Assembly (NCBI GenBank): GCA_035528035.1
Contig: DATKZI010000061.1
Location: forward strand, 62,001-126,000
Source of the DNA: JABLTI01 sp035528035
GTDB lineage: Archaea; Asgardarchaeota; Heimdallarchaeia; JABLTI01
Direction: 5' to 3'
DNA length: 64,000 bases
Positions within the stretch are counted from its first letter, which is position 1. The number at the start of each line of letters is the position of its first letter. Both the position numbers and the translations under genes were made by a program. Of the stretch, positions 1-8,632 are shown piece after piece. The notes under the pieces are model-generated. The model had not been told where the DNA came from. It saw only the letters and a list, made by a program, of their open reading frames with translations, and did not search any database.

Positions 1-605
1 CCTTTGATATATCTGAGCAAAGATGGGATTTTGATTTTGCTACTTCTTATTTAGAATTATCTGCTAATAGGGAACATCCAACTTTCATTAATTTACAAGG
101 ACTCACTTTTGAACGAACCACTATTGATAAAAAAGAATTAACTGATTTAGAACTACATACTATTGAAGGCCTTGTTGGGAATTACTCTCTAACTCAAAAA
201 GAAATAGCTAATTTATTAGGAATACATGCACCAAATCTCTCAATTATACGAACCAAACTACTTAATGAAAATGTTATAATACCACAAATGATGGTTAACA
301 CTTTTTTACCATTAAATCTAGTTTTACTATGTAATACTAACAAAGAAGGAATCTTAGAAAAACTTGCCTTACTTTTACAAAAATTACCTTTTTATAATGT
401 TTCATCTGTTACATCCAATGATGATTCGGTAAAATATCATTTACTATGTTTTATGGGTGTTGATGATATTCTATATTCAAGCTTAGTTACTTTCCTAATG
501 CAATTATTAAAAGAAAATGAAATAACTGATTTTAGATTGGGATTAACAATCGATACATATTTTGGCATGAGTAAAGTAACTGATGTATTAAAATCAGACT
601 TGTAA
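1..605 (+). CDS. Lrp/AsnC-like transcription regulator, 5' end missing
   Basis: The reading frame is open from base 3 to the stop at 605, so this is the 3' part of a gene that begins outside the window; the first ATG in the frame (288) is not the true start. Upstream of that ATG lies a clear helix-turn-helix (around bases 150-270, with the motif LTQKEIANLLGIHAPNLSII). A roughly 100-residue alpha/beta segment follows that could be a ligand-sensing domain of the RAM type found in Lrp/AsnC proteins. This is a probable DNA-binding regulator; effector and targets cannot be seen. The family assignment rests on the HTH pattern and domain order only. Confidence 0.6.
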   Translation, partial: FDISEQRWDFDFATSYLELSANREHPTFINLQGLTFERTTIDKKELTDLELHTIEGLVGNYSLTQKEIANLLGIHAPNLSIIRTKLLNENVIIPQMMVNTFLPLNLVLLCNTNKEGILEKLALLLQKLPFYNVSSVTSNDDSVKYHLLCFMGVDDILYSSLVTFLMQLLKENEITDFRLGLTIDTYFGMSKVTDVLKSDL

Positions 606-692
606 TTACTCTCTATACAAAAAAATTTTTCACAATTCTCTAACTGGAAGTAACTATTAAAAATTAAATATAAAACAAGAAAAAGGATTAAA

Positions 693-1076
693 ATGGTCGT
701 TACAACTGCATTAGGATTAACTTCAGGAATTTATTCAATTATAATTGGTATAGCAATAGTCGGTTTATGGCTTATGTTAATAATTCGAAAACAGATACCT
801 GAGCTAAAGGATGAACCAATAACTATCTACTTTCATGTAACAGCAGAAATACTAATGGGAATATTAGCAATTCTTAGCGGTATTTTGATTATTATTGATT
901 TAATTTGGGGTGCTTATATATTTCTTATAAGCAGCGGTCTTTGTATTTATGCAGTTATCAATTCTGCTGGATATTATGCGCAAAGAAAGACTTGGATTTT
1001 TGTAGTATTATTTGCTACAATTTTAATAATGTCTTCAACATTATCAATATTTACGATTTTAAATGTTATAGTTTGA
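693..1076 (+). CDS. Small four-TM membrane protein, function unknown
   Basis: This 127-residue protein is almost entirely hydrophobic, with four predicted membrane helices at roughly residues 8-32, 46-68, 70-93 and 98-125. A short polar loop (RKQIPELKDEP) lies between helices 1 and 2. No catalytic or binding motif is recognisable. The ATG at 693 follows a weak purine-rich stretch (AAAAAGG). It lies downstream of the Lrp-like gene on the same strand, with 87 bases between, and ends at a hairpin shared with the convergent PEBP gene. It is probably a real gene, with no function assignable. Confidence 0.6.
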   Translation: MVVTTALGLTSGIYSIIIGIAIVGLWLMLIIRKQIPELKDEPITIYFHVTAEILMGILAILSGILIIIDLIWGAYIFLISSGLCIYAVINSAGYYAQRKTWIFVVLFATILIMSSTLSIFTILNVIV

Positions 1077-1103
1077 ATGATTAAATTCAAACTACTTTTT
1101 TTT
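1070..1103. terminator. Hairpin plus T-run between convergent genes
   Basis: AGTTTGAAT (1070-1078) and ATTCAAACT (1085-1093) form a perfect 9-bp stem with a 6-base loop, followed by a run of eight Ts at 1096-1103. It overlaps the stop codons of both convergent genes. The T-run favours termination of the + strand gene; a shorter T stretch would also follow the stem on the other strand. Confidence 0.6.
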
Positions 1104-1550
1104 ACTATAAAGTCCAATTAATTCAGTTTGTTCAATAATATGCTCTTTTATTGCTTTTAAAACGTCTTTCTTTTTGCTTCTTACTGTTAATGGTAATTTT
1201 TCATCTAAAGCATACAAAGTGAAAATATATCTATGTGTACCCCATGGTGGGCAAGGACCTAAGTATTTATTTTGTCTCATGAGATTTTTACCCACAATAG
1301 CATCATTCAATTTACTTCCCTCTTCTATTACTTTGGTTTTAGGATCGAGATGACAAATAACCCAATGTGTTACAACAACCTTAGGAATTGGTGCATCTGG
1401 ATCTTCCATAATTAATATTAAACTTTTAGCGCTTTTTGGCACACCATCGATTTTGAGAGGAGGATTTATTTCTTCACCTTGACAAGTATATTTTGAAGGC
1501 ATCAAAGTATTATGCTTAAATGCAGGACTAGTTAATTCGAGTTTTCCCAT
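1092..1550 (-). CDS. PEBP / YbhB-YbcL family protein (Raf kinase inhibitor-like)
   Basis: A 152-residue protein with the hallmarks of the phosphatidylethanolamine-binding protein family as found in bacteria and archaea. The ligand-pocket motif DPDAP is at residues 50-54, THW at 61-63, and GTHRY at 104-108 after a Gly-Pro-Cys-Pro-Pro stretch. Length matches the family (about 150-180). Members are cytosolic and bind phosphate-bearing or phospholipid head-group ligands; a physiological role in archaea is not established. It appears to be a single gene. Confidence 0.9.
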   Translation of the reverse strand: MGKLELTSPAFKHNTLMPSKYTCQGEEINPPLKIDGVPKSAKSLILIMEDPDAPIPKVVVTHWVICHLDPKTKVIEEGSKLNDAIVGKNLMRQNKYLGPCPPWGTHRYIFTLYALDEKLPLTVRSKKKDVLKAIKEHIIEQTELIGLYSKKK

Positions 1551-1618
1551 TATTAAATCACAAAATCACATAAACATAAGAGATTAAATAATTATTTGAA
1601 AAAAAGATAAAATGCTGC

Positions 1619-2749
1619 TTAAGATGTAGCAGCATCAGCCTGAATAAATCCGGCACCTTGTTCGTAAATAGTGTAACCAAGATCGACAGCAGTGTCTTGT
1701 AAGTGAGATTCTAACCAAGCAACAGACATTGAACCATAAGCTTCAAACATAAGAGCAAAAACACCTGATGTTTGAGGACAGCTAAAGCTAGTTCCGCTCA
1801 TGTAATAATATCCGTCAGAGAATGGTAAAACAGTATTTTGACCAATAGCAGCAACATCGACTTTTCCTCGAGAGGAAAATTCTGATAGAAATACATTAGC
1901 GAAATTTTCTTCAGGTAAGTCTGTTCCAATACCTGAGAGACCATAAGCTTCAGTGAGTCCAACATAACCACAAGCTGCAACAGATGTTACATCTGCGAGG
2001 TTTGCTGGATAAGCGGTAGTATCAGCGCCTGGCCCTGCATTGCCTGCGGATGTACAAACAACAATTCCATCTGCTTCCGCACCATTTATGGCTGCATCAA
2101 GAAGAGCATTTGTTTCATCATAGCCTAAGGACATTGAAACGATCATATTAAGACTTGAGAGAGCGCCAGCATGTAAACTTCGGGCGTAATTGATACATTC
2201 AGCCCAGTTGTTTAGCATTTCAGTAGGAGTGACTTGACTTTTTCGTGTTCCGCCAATCCAATAAAGGCATCTCAACATAACTATTTTAGCGTCTTCTGCT
2301 ACACCTTTAATCCAATAATCAGTATCAGAATCCAATCTGTATCCAATAATTGTTCCGGTAACAGCTGAGCCATGACCTTCTGTATCTGCGTTCCAAGCAA
2401 CACTATCTTTGTTTAAAAGTTGTGTGTAGGATTTACAATAGTCTGTTAGAATATTTTCTTGTGGGAAGTAATCTTGCCAATTACTTACTAATCCAGTATC
2501 AATAACAACAACTACTGTTCCAGCACCAGTGTAAGGTTGTTTTTCAACATCAATGATATCATTCCACCATGGTAAGATTTGAGGAAGATCAGCTTTTGAC
2601 CATTCCACAGGTGTTGGAGGTGGTTTTGGTTTCTTCGATGTTGAAGCTTGTGTCATTAGCACCATTGGATTATCTACGAAAGCAATGATTGTCGAAGACA
2701 TTAAAACCATAGTTATTGTGAAAAATAATATTTTTTTACTTACTTTCAA
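1619..2749 (-). CDS. Secreted subtilisin-like serine protease (S8)
   Basis: This 376-residue protein begins with a signal peptide or anchor (hydrophobic residues about 8-24). A Pro/Lys-rich linker follows, then a compact subtilase domain. The catalytic triad is visible: Asp84 in VVVVIDTG, His126 in GHGSAVTG and Ser321 in SGTSFSCPQTSG. The oxyanion Asn is Asn237 in TSAGNAGPG. The Ser motif reads GTSFSCP rather than the usual GTSMAxP. There is no obvious long propeptide between signal and catalytic domain, and no C-terminal anchor. The start is TTG, preceded by TTGGAGTG. It is probably an extracellular protease. Confidence 0.93.
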   Translation of the reverse strand: MKVSKKILFFTITMVLMSSTIIAFVDNPMVLMTQASTSKKPKPPPTPVEWSKADLPQILPWWNDIIDVEKQPYTGAGTVVVVIDTGLVSNWQDYFPQENILTDYCKSYTQLLNKDSVAWNADTEGHGSAVTGTIIGYRLDSDTDYWIKGVAEDAKIVMLRCLYWIGGTRKSQVTPTEMLNNWAECINYARSLHAGALSSLNMIVSMSLGYDETNALLDAAINGAEADGIVVCTSAGNAGPGADTTAYPANLADVTSVAACGYVGLTEAYGLSGIGTDLPEENFANVFLSEFSSRGKVDVAAIGQNTVLPFSDGYYYMSGTSFSCPQTSGVFALMFEAYGSMSVAWLESHLQDTAVDLGYTIYEQGAGFIQADAATS

Positions 2750-2907
2750 AGTTTTAACACTCCAAGAACATTAATTTTACATTAATGCTACTAAATAGAA
2801 TAATATGGAGAATTTAAATTTATCCCTTATATTTTTTAAAAAAATCCATAATATTTCCACTAAAGTTTAATAAAATTAAAAGAAAAAGGAAAAATTTAGT
2901 TTAGTAA

Positions 2908-4089
2908 TCAAGGAGTTTTTGGATAAATGCCTGATTTTTGTTTGACTTGTTTTTGCAACATTTGAAAAGCATATGCCGAGGTAGAAAAGGTGGTTGCATC
3001 AATTGTTTTGGCAATTTCTGCTAATTCTTCATCAAACATACGAGTATAAATTTCAATAAATGGATATTGTTTTCTAATAGCAACTGAAAGGATGATAGCA
3101 TCTGAGAATAATTCCTCAGTATTCCAACAAAGATAGATTTGTTTTATTTCTCTCATATCAAAATGGTCTTCTAAATTTTCAATGAATTGAATTTTTTCAG
3201 CAAAAGAATGAACATTAGGAAGATCGTTGTAAATATCTGGGTCTATTTCTGGATCAAAAAGGTAAACCGTTGCTTTAAGTTCTTTGCCAAGATATTCGAC
3301 TATTCTTGAAACTAGATTATCATTTCCTAGAATTACTATTTTTTCTTTTTCAGAAATATTCTTTGTCCATTCCATAACTGATTCCATAGCCCAATCAGAA
3401 GTTGAAAAGGTAAAAGCATTCCAAGGTTCACCATCTAGATATTTACGAAAGTGATCATCAAACATCCGCATATAGAGATCACAATGAGGATTGATTTCTC
3501 GAACTCTTTTAGCAGCAATCAATGCTCGTCGTAAATCAGAAGTTACACAAAAAACCTCTTTACATCGTTTTATTCCCGCAAGTTGAATTATCTCAAAATC
3601 TGTATAGTCACCAACTACAACAGGTTGATTAAAACGTATTAGGTCATCTACCTTATTTAACTCAATTTCTACGAGCGAATATGGTTGTTTGTGCATACGT
3701 AAATATTCAACTATTCGTTCGCCAAGATGGTTATACCCTAAAACCACTGTGTGATTTTTGCGTTTGGAAGCATTTTTTCTAGCACTCATAATTGGATTAT
3801 AACCATAGACTTCTTGTAAAGTACTTAAAATAAAACTGATGATTAATATTTCAAATAAAATTTGCCAAATAAATTGATAAAAGCTAAAAACCCCAAGATT
3901 TGTTTCACTTTTTCTTATACTCATAGATATTAGCAAAATATTCCAAAAATTTTTGTTGTCTTCTACAACAAAAATAGCTATAAAACCGATGATCCAAAAT
4001 AAAAGAAATATAGTAACAGGTAAAAGAAATTGTCTTAATTGATTTCTAATAATCTTCAATCTTTTTGATGATTTCATACTTAATATCAA
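2908..4089 (-). CDS. Two-TM protein with two RCK-N (TrkA-N) domains
   Basis: Two N-terminal membrane helices (about residues 20-43 and 70-90) are followed by two Rossmann-type RCK/TrkA-N domains. The first starts at about 112 with VVLGYNHLGERIVEYL and the second at about 247 with IVILGNDNLVSRIVEYL. Both glycine motifs are degraded relative to GxGxxG. The layout resembles RCK-gated potassium channels or Castor-type channels, but the segment between the helices has no TVGYG-like selectivity filter. It may be a regulatory or non-K+ transport protein instead of a K+ channel. The first codon is TTG; an ATG at 4077 (residue 5), with a TATA-like sequence about 30 bases upstream, is an equally good start. 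Confidence 0.75.
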   Translation of the reverse strand: MILSMKSSKRLKIIRNQLRQFLLPVTIFLLFWIIGFIAIFVVEDNKNFWNILLISMSIRKSETNLGVFSFYQFIWQILFEILIISFILSTLQEVYGYNPIMSARKNASKRKNHTVVLGYNHLGERIVEYLRMHKQPYSLVEIELNKVDDLIRFNQPVVVGDYTDFEIIQLAGIKRCKEVFCVTSDLRRALIAAKRVREINPHCDLYMRMFDDHFRKYLDGEPWNAFTFSTSDWAMESVMEWTKNISEKEKIVILGNDNLVSRIVEYLGKELKATVYLFDPEIDPDIYNDLPNVHSFAEKIQFIENLEDHFDMREIKQIYLCWNTEELFSDAIILSVAIRKQYPFIEIYTRMFDEELAEIAKTIDATTFSTSAYAFQMLQKQVKQKSGIYPKTP

Positions 4090-4186
4090 GGGTAAAAATG
4101 TAATAAAGATTTTGAATTTAACTTTTTAATTATTTATTTCCTAATTTTGTTATTTTATTTTATAAAAAAAGAAAAAGAGAATATCC

Positions 4187-5542
4187 CTAAACTTTAGGTA
4201 GACTAGCAATAGCTTGCTCCACTAATTCAATAGGATATTCATAATCAATTAAATGCTGACTAAAATATGCTTCATATGCTGAAAGATCAAAGTATCCGTG
4301 TCCACTACAATTGAAAACTATAATTTTTTCTTCATTGTTCTCTTTACATAGAAGTGCCTCATCAATTACTCCTTTGACAGCGTGAGCTGTTTCAGGTGCA
4401 ACAATGAACCCTTCATTTCGCGCAAATAAAACTGCCGCGTTGAAAGTGGAATTCTGTGTATACGCCATAGATTTAATATAACCATGTTTATGTAGAAGTG
4501 AAACTGTAGGCGCGCAGCCATGATATCGTAATCCTCCTGCATGTATTGGTGACGGAATGAAATCATGACCCAAAGTGAACATTTTAACAATTGGGGCTAA
4601 TTTTGCACTATCACCAAAATCATAAGCAAAAAGACCTTTGTACAGCGAAGGACAAGCTAAAGATTCACAAGCAGTTACTTGCAAATCGCTTTTTTTGGAC
4701 TTTAGCTTATCAGCAAGGAAAGGAAAGGAAAAACCGCTGAAATTACTTCCACCACCAACACAACAAAAAATTGAGTCTGGATAAAGATCGATACTTTCAA
4801 ATTGCATTTTTGCTTCCAAACCTATTATTGATTGATGGAGCATTACATGATTTAAAACGCTTCCAAGAGAATATTTGGTATTTTCATTTTTCATAGCATC
4901 CTCAACAGCTTCACTAATAGCAATTCCTAAACTACCTGTACAATTAGGATCTTGAGCAAGATAGTATCTACCAGATTCAGTGAGAGGGCTTGGACTAGGA
5001 ACAATTTGTGCTCCATAAGTCTGCATCATTATCTTTCGATATGGTTTTTGGTCATAGCTAGCGCGAACCATGTAAACCATACACTCAAGATCGAAGAGAT
5101 TACATGCAAAAGAAAGAGCTGAACCCCATTGCCCAGCTCCAGTTTCAGTTGTTAATCGTTCCACACCTTCTTTCATAGCATAGTATGCTTGAGCAACAGC
5201 AGTATTTGGTTTATGACTGCCTGGAGGACTAACACCTTCCATTTTGAAAAATATTTTTGCAGGAGTTTTCAGTTCCTTCTCTAATCGTTTAGCTCGATAG
5301 AGTGGAGAAGGTCTCCAGAGTCGATAGATATCACGAATTTCTTCAGGAATAGGAATAAAACGTTCCTGACTTACCTCTTGTTTAATAATTTCTTTTGGAA
5401 ATAGAGGGGCTAAATCTTGTGGACCTAAAGGTTCCAAAGTTACTGGATGTAACGGTGGTTCTAATTCTCTAGGTAAATCTGGTAAAATATTATACCAATT
5501 TTTTGGCATTTCATTTTCATCTAATATGATTTTAGTATGCAA
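4187..5542 (-). CDS. trpB2: Tryptophan synthase beta-like PLP enzyme (TrpB2 type)
   Basis: A 451-residue PLP-dependent fold type II enzyme. The Schiff-base lysine is Lys111 in PPGSHKPNTA, the substrate-carboxylate region is TETGAGQWG (132-140), and the phosphate-binding loop is GGGSN (263-267). The long N-terminal extension and total length fit the TrpB2 subgroup, which condenses indole with serine independently of a TrpA partner. No trp operon gene is adjacent. The start is TTG, fixed by a strong AAGGAGGT nine bases upstream. Confidence 0.92.
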   Translation of the reverse strand: MHTKIILDENEMPKNWYNILPDLPRELEPPLHPVTLEPLGPQDLAPLFPKEIIKQEVSQERFIPIPEEIRDIYRLWRPSPLYRAKRLEKELKTPAKIFFKMEGVSPPGSHKPNTAVAQAYYAMKEGVERLTTETGAGQWGSALSFACNLFDLECMVYMVRASYDQKPYRKIMMQTYGAQIVPSPSPLTESGRYYLAQDPNCTGSLGIAISEAVEDAMKNENTKYSLGSVLNHVMLHQSIIGLEAKMQFESIDLYPDSIFCCVGGGSNFSGFSFPFLADKLKSKKSDLQVTACESLACPSLYKGLFAYDFGDSAKLAPIVKMFTLGHDFIPSPIHAGGLRYHGCAPTVSLLHKHGYIKSMAYTQNSTFNAAVLFARNEGFIVAPETAHAVKGVIDEALLCKENNEEKIIVFNCSGHGYFDLSAYEAYFSQHLIDYEYPIELVEQAIASLPKV

Positions 5543-5909
5543 ATTACATATACCTCCTTATATTGAACTCCAAAGAGTCAATTTTTTGATAACCAAAATT
5601 TAGTGGTGAAATGAATTGCTTAAAGTCAAAATAAATTAGAAAATTTGTTGATGATTTTTTCAATTTACCTAATTTACACTGCCAAAACAATCAGAAAACC
5701 TCCAAAAGATGGTTAAAATTTACATGTTGAAACTAGTATCATTTAGGAGGTAAAGAAAAACCATTGCCAGCATTTGGCACCTAAATTACAACTAAAGTTC
5801 AACATATTAGTCAATTCCTTTCTATTTTTATTAATAAACTATTTTATTTTTACTGGTAAAAAGATAGGTTATCAGAAATTTATGTCGGAAAAATCCATTT
5901 TTAATTATG
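5543..5909. other. Non-coding gap between trpB2 and the OSTC-like gene
   Basis: No convincing ORF on either strand. It holds the divergent promoters of the flanking genes. A nested inverted repeat has TTTAGG (5742-5747) opposite CCTAAA (5780-5785), enclosing TGCCA (5765-5769) opposite TGGCA (5775-5779). The repeat contains an AGGAGGT but no open frame follows it. It could be a structured RNA element or an operator. Confidence 0.35.
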
Positions 5910-5954
5910 TTTAAATATATCGCTGAACCATAATATCTTCCCGATTAGGGGGGG
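5910..5954 (+). promoter_or_regulatory. Probable promoter and SD of the OSTC-like gene
   Basis: An archaeal TATA-like box TTTAAATA lies at 5910-5917. Transcription would be expected to start about 25 bases later, near 5940. The leader then holds a G-run (AGGGGGGG, 5947-5954) 13 bases before the ATG, which could pair with the 16S 3' end. Confidence 0.4.
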
Positions 5955-5967
5955 TTGTTTTTAACAA

Positions 5968-6495
5968 ATGTCAAAAAACAGCGAAAAAAAGAAGAAAACG
6001 AGCGGGGATTCTAAAAAGAATTTCCTGGAAAGATTGCCCTCAAATCTACCATTCGCTCCTTTTGTAAGACGACCCGATTACCAGTTGCGGCGTGTAAAAT
6101 TCAAATCAAAAATACCGCAATCAATCAATCATCGCTATATAATAGCATTAATGCTTATAGGAGTATTTTTCATCTATATGGGTGGGTTTTATTTCTTAAG
6201 CAGAGATGTAAATTATGCATTAGTAAATGATCCGGTTACTGGTGAACCGTCACCTATATGGAAGGGCGATATAAATAATCAAACTTTATTTGAGGGGATA
6301 TCAGCTGGTATACTTATGATTACTGGCTCAGGTGGATTTTATTTAATACATTTATCAACACAATATGCCTATACGCCTAGTACGGCTGCTAAATTACTTC
6401 TGTCAGGCATAGCGTTAATTCTATTTGCATTAGCATCACTGGTAGTGATACTGATAAAGAAAGGAATCTTTCCCAAAATAGAGGTTATTACATAA
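5968..6495 (+). CDS. OSTC/Ost3-like membrane protein (oligosaccharyltransferase accessory subunit homologue)
   Basis: This 175-residue protein has a charged Lys/Ser-rich N-terminus of about 25 residues and three membrane helices at roughly 57-77, 105-128 and 140-163. From memory of human OSTC (DC2), it aligns end to end. Both have an LPF/VPF start, a basic pre-TM1 segment and a G-G at the end of TM1. A lumenal loop of Asp/Gly/Pro follows, then the segment NNQTLFEGISAG against human NGQYIMEGLASS, a G-x-x-GF in TM2 and a short C-terminus ending in a Pro motif. The thioredoxin domain of Ost3/Ost6 is absent. In eukaryotes OSTC joins the catalytic STT3 complex to the translocon. No other OST gene is in the window, so the role is inferred from similarity only. 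Confidence 0.62.
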   Translation: MSKNSEKKKKTSGDSKKNFLERLPSNLPFAPFVRRPDYQLRRVKFKSKIPQSINHRYIIALMLIGVFFIYMGGFYFLSRDVNYALVNDPVTGEPSPIWKGDINNQTLFEGISAGILMITGSGGFYLIHLSTQYAYTPSTAAKLLLSGIALILFALASLVVILIKKGIFPKIEVIT

Positions 6496-6688
6496 TAAAT
6501 TAATTGTATTAATTCTCTAGTAAAGCATTCTTCATGTCTTATTGTATTCATTTTTTTATATACATTAAGACATTGTATTTTTTGATCGATAAAAAATTGA
6601 ACAAAATTAGTTTATCTAATATTTTTGAACTTTCTAATAAATTAATATTAGTTTAAGTAATAATTAAACAAAAAGGAGTTAATTTGAT

Positions 6689-6715
6689 TCAAAATAAATG
6701 AATCAAAATAAATGA
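6689..6715. repeat. Short tandem repeat, 13-bp unit twice
   Basis: TCAAAATAAATGA occurs at 6689-6701 and again at 6703-6715, a 14-base period, just 3' of the small zinc-ribbon gene. It is probably incidental in AT-rich DNA. Confidence 0.4.
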
Positions 6716-6717
6716 AA

Positions 6718-6876
6718 TTAATATCTGGGAATTGATTTTCGATTACAGTAGAAACAGAGCTGTGATTTTTCTTTTAAGGATTCAATTATATTAAATTCCT
6801 TTATTTCATTACCACAACCTGGACACATTATATCTGAAGTAACATTTGATTTCTTTTCGAATATACTAAATACCAT
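6718..6876 (-). CDS. 52-residue zinc-ribbon protein
   Basis: A short frame from ATG (6876) to TAA (6718) encodes 52 residues. Two Cys pairs, CPGC (18-21) and CFYC (41-44), are spaced as in a zinc ribbon. A good Shine-Dalgarno (GAGGTG) lies ten bases upstream of the ATG, on a leader reading TATGAGGTGAAATAAAAT. No enzyme domain is present. Proteins of this kind usually bind zinc and act as small nucleic-acid or protein adaptors, but nothing points to a partner here. The paired CxxC motifs plus the SD make it likely to be real. Confidence 0.7.
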   Translation of the reverse strand: MVFSIFEKKSNVTSDIMCPGCGNEIKEFNIIESLKEKSQLCFYCNRKSIPRY

Positions 6877-7337
6877 ATTTTATTTCACCTCATAAATTAA
6901 TTATCTTACTTTATTTTGTTGTTTAATCATCTTCTAATTGAATAAATCTCATATTAAATAAAAATCGACATATAGTGAAAATTCAATTTTATACTTTAAT
7001 TGAGCATAATAATATCAAATCTTTGCTGTTCATGATTATAAGATATTTTCACTAAATGATAGTAAATAGCATTATCATATCAATATATACCGATCTAATA
7101 TATTATACATAGTGAAAAACACTTAAAAGGGTTTTGCGAAAAGTGACTAATTAAGTAATTTACTTTATAAAATAGATTTAATTATATTTTATAATCAATT
7201 AATTTATTATTATATTTAAATAATTAATTTAATAATTAATTGATTTAATTTAGCTATTTCTTTTAAAAAGAAAATTTTAGAGTTTATAATTTAGTTGAAA
7301 AATTTACTTAAATTTAAGAGAAAAAAAAGAAAAATCA
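6877..7337. other. 461-base AT-rich gap without genes
   Basis: No ORF of useful length on either strand. The stretch about 7180-7260 is nearly pure A and T, with overlapping palindromes of the TTAATTTAATAATTAATT type. The left end carries the leader of the small zinc-ribbon gene. No cdc6/orc1 gene or ordered origin repeats are nearby, so I do not call an origin. Confidence 0.5.
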
Positions 7338-8474
7338 CTAATCAAGAAAATTAGCAACTTCTTTCATTTGTGCAATAATTTTAACTTCAAATGGACAACG
7401 TTTAAGACAGATTCCACATTCTGTGCAATCAGAAGCCTTAGCTTTCATAGTGTTATATTCTTTTATTATTTCATCAGATTTAACAATCTTGGCCAAATCA
7501 TAGAGACGAAAAACTGGTCCTATATCAATGTCTTCTGGGCAAGGTTGACAATGATTACAATAAACGCAAACACCTGAAATATATTCATCAAATTCTTTTA
7601 TCAGATTCGAATAATCTAGATCAGCTTCTGAAGCAGAATAATATGACATGCAATCATCTAATTCTTCTATATTCGATACTCCTGGAACAGCTGCAGAAAC
7701 ACCGACTTGAGAAAGAATATAGTGTAAACATTTGATGGCTGTTGCATCTTCAGCAATTTTCTTCTTTGAAAAGTCTTTATCACCTTGTATATCATACGCA
7801 CCTATCTTGTAACCACCCAAAGAAACTACTTTATTAGCTTTCAAAAGATTGCCACCCGCAAAAGGTTTCATCGCAATAAGTCCTATATTATTTTCAGCGC
7901 AGGTAGCTAGCATTTCTTGTCTAAATGGCATTGCATTACTTGCAAGATTTAATTGGATCATAATAACATCTATTATACCACTTGTAGCAGCTTTTATTGC
8001 TACTTTAGCATTATGTGTACTCATAGCGATAAATCGTGCTTTCCCTTCTTCTTTCAATTTTAAGGCTTTATCAAGAACACCATTCGGTTTAATGCATTCT
8101 TCATATTGTTTCTCATTCATAACAAAAGTAATGAAAAGTAAATCTACATAATCTGTATTCATAATCTTTAGATATTCATCAAAAGTTTCTTGACATAATT
8201 TGATGGACCTTGTTTTCATATATTTATTATTCTTATAGCAAGAGCCATAATGATGTGAAAGAATCAATTTATCCCTTTTACCTTCGATTGCCTTGCTTAT
8301 CTTATGAAGATAATCAGGCATATTAAAGATTAAATCAAAATAGTTTACTCCATACTCAATTGCTTTATTTAGTACTAATGTTATTTCATCTGGATTCTTT
8401 TTTGCTAACCATTCAGTACCAATACTTATTTCGCTTATATCTAAATTAGTACGACCTAACTTTCTATATTTCAT
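7338..8474 (-). CDS. Aldo/keto reductase fused to a two-cluster ferredoxin domain
   Basis: Residues 1-290 form an aldo/keto reductase barrel (YRKLGRTNLDISEISIGT start, FDLI with Asp47, Tyr55, closing GVSNIEEL). The last 80 residues carry two 4Fe-4S motifs: Cys303, 306, 309 and 312 followed by Pro, and Cys350, 353, 356 and 360 followed by Pro. This is the COG1453-type arrangement, which suggests ferredoxin-coupled reduction of a carbonyl substrate. Where typical AKRs have the catalytic lysine (ATK), this protein reads ILSHHYG, so His74/75 replaces Lys and ordinary AKR chemistry is uncertain. It stands alone on the minus strand with AT-rich gaps on both sides. Confidence 0.88.
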   Translation of the reverse strand: MKYRKLGRTNLDISEISIGTEWLAKKNPDEITLVLNKAIEYGVNYFDLIFNMPDYLHKISKAIEGKRDKLILSHHYGSCYKNNKYMKTRSIKLCQETFDEYLKIMNTDYVDLLFITFVMNEKQYEECIKPNGVLDKALKLKEEGKARFIAMSTHNAKVAIKAATSGIIDVIMIQLNLASNAMPFRQEMLATCAENNIGLIAMKPFAGGNLLKANKVVSLGGYKIGAYDIQGDKDFSKKKIAEDATAIKCLHYILSQVGVSAAVPGVSNIEELDDCMSYYSASEADLDYSNLIKEFDEYISGVCVYCNHCQPCPEDIDIGPVFRLYDLAKIVKSDEIIKEYNTMKAKASDCTECGICLKRCPFEVKIIAQMKEVANFLD

Positions 8475-8632
8475 AATTTACTCCACCTGCACAAACTAAA
8501 AAAATTTTGTTAAAATAAAGAGATACTCTTTGTAAGATACAAATTTATTAAAGTATTTGTATTAATCAGAGAATATTTCTTTAGTTTGTTTTTACTATTA
8601 AAATTTATAATTAAGTAAAACAATAAACAATT

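Noticed and set aside
288..605. Independent 105-residue protein starting at ATG 288
   Set aside because: The same frame is open back to base 3 and encodes a helix-turn-helix directly upstream, so this is the tail of a larger gene.
5742..5785. Riboswitch or short gene upstream of the OSTC-like gene
   Set aside because: The nested inverted repeat contains AGGAGGT, but no ORF follows and the structure does not match a known riboswitch; left as an unexplained element.
7180..7260. Replication origin in the AT-rich gap
   Set aside because: No cdc6/orc1 gene is near and there are no ordered origin recognition boxes; AT richness alone is not evidence.
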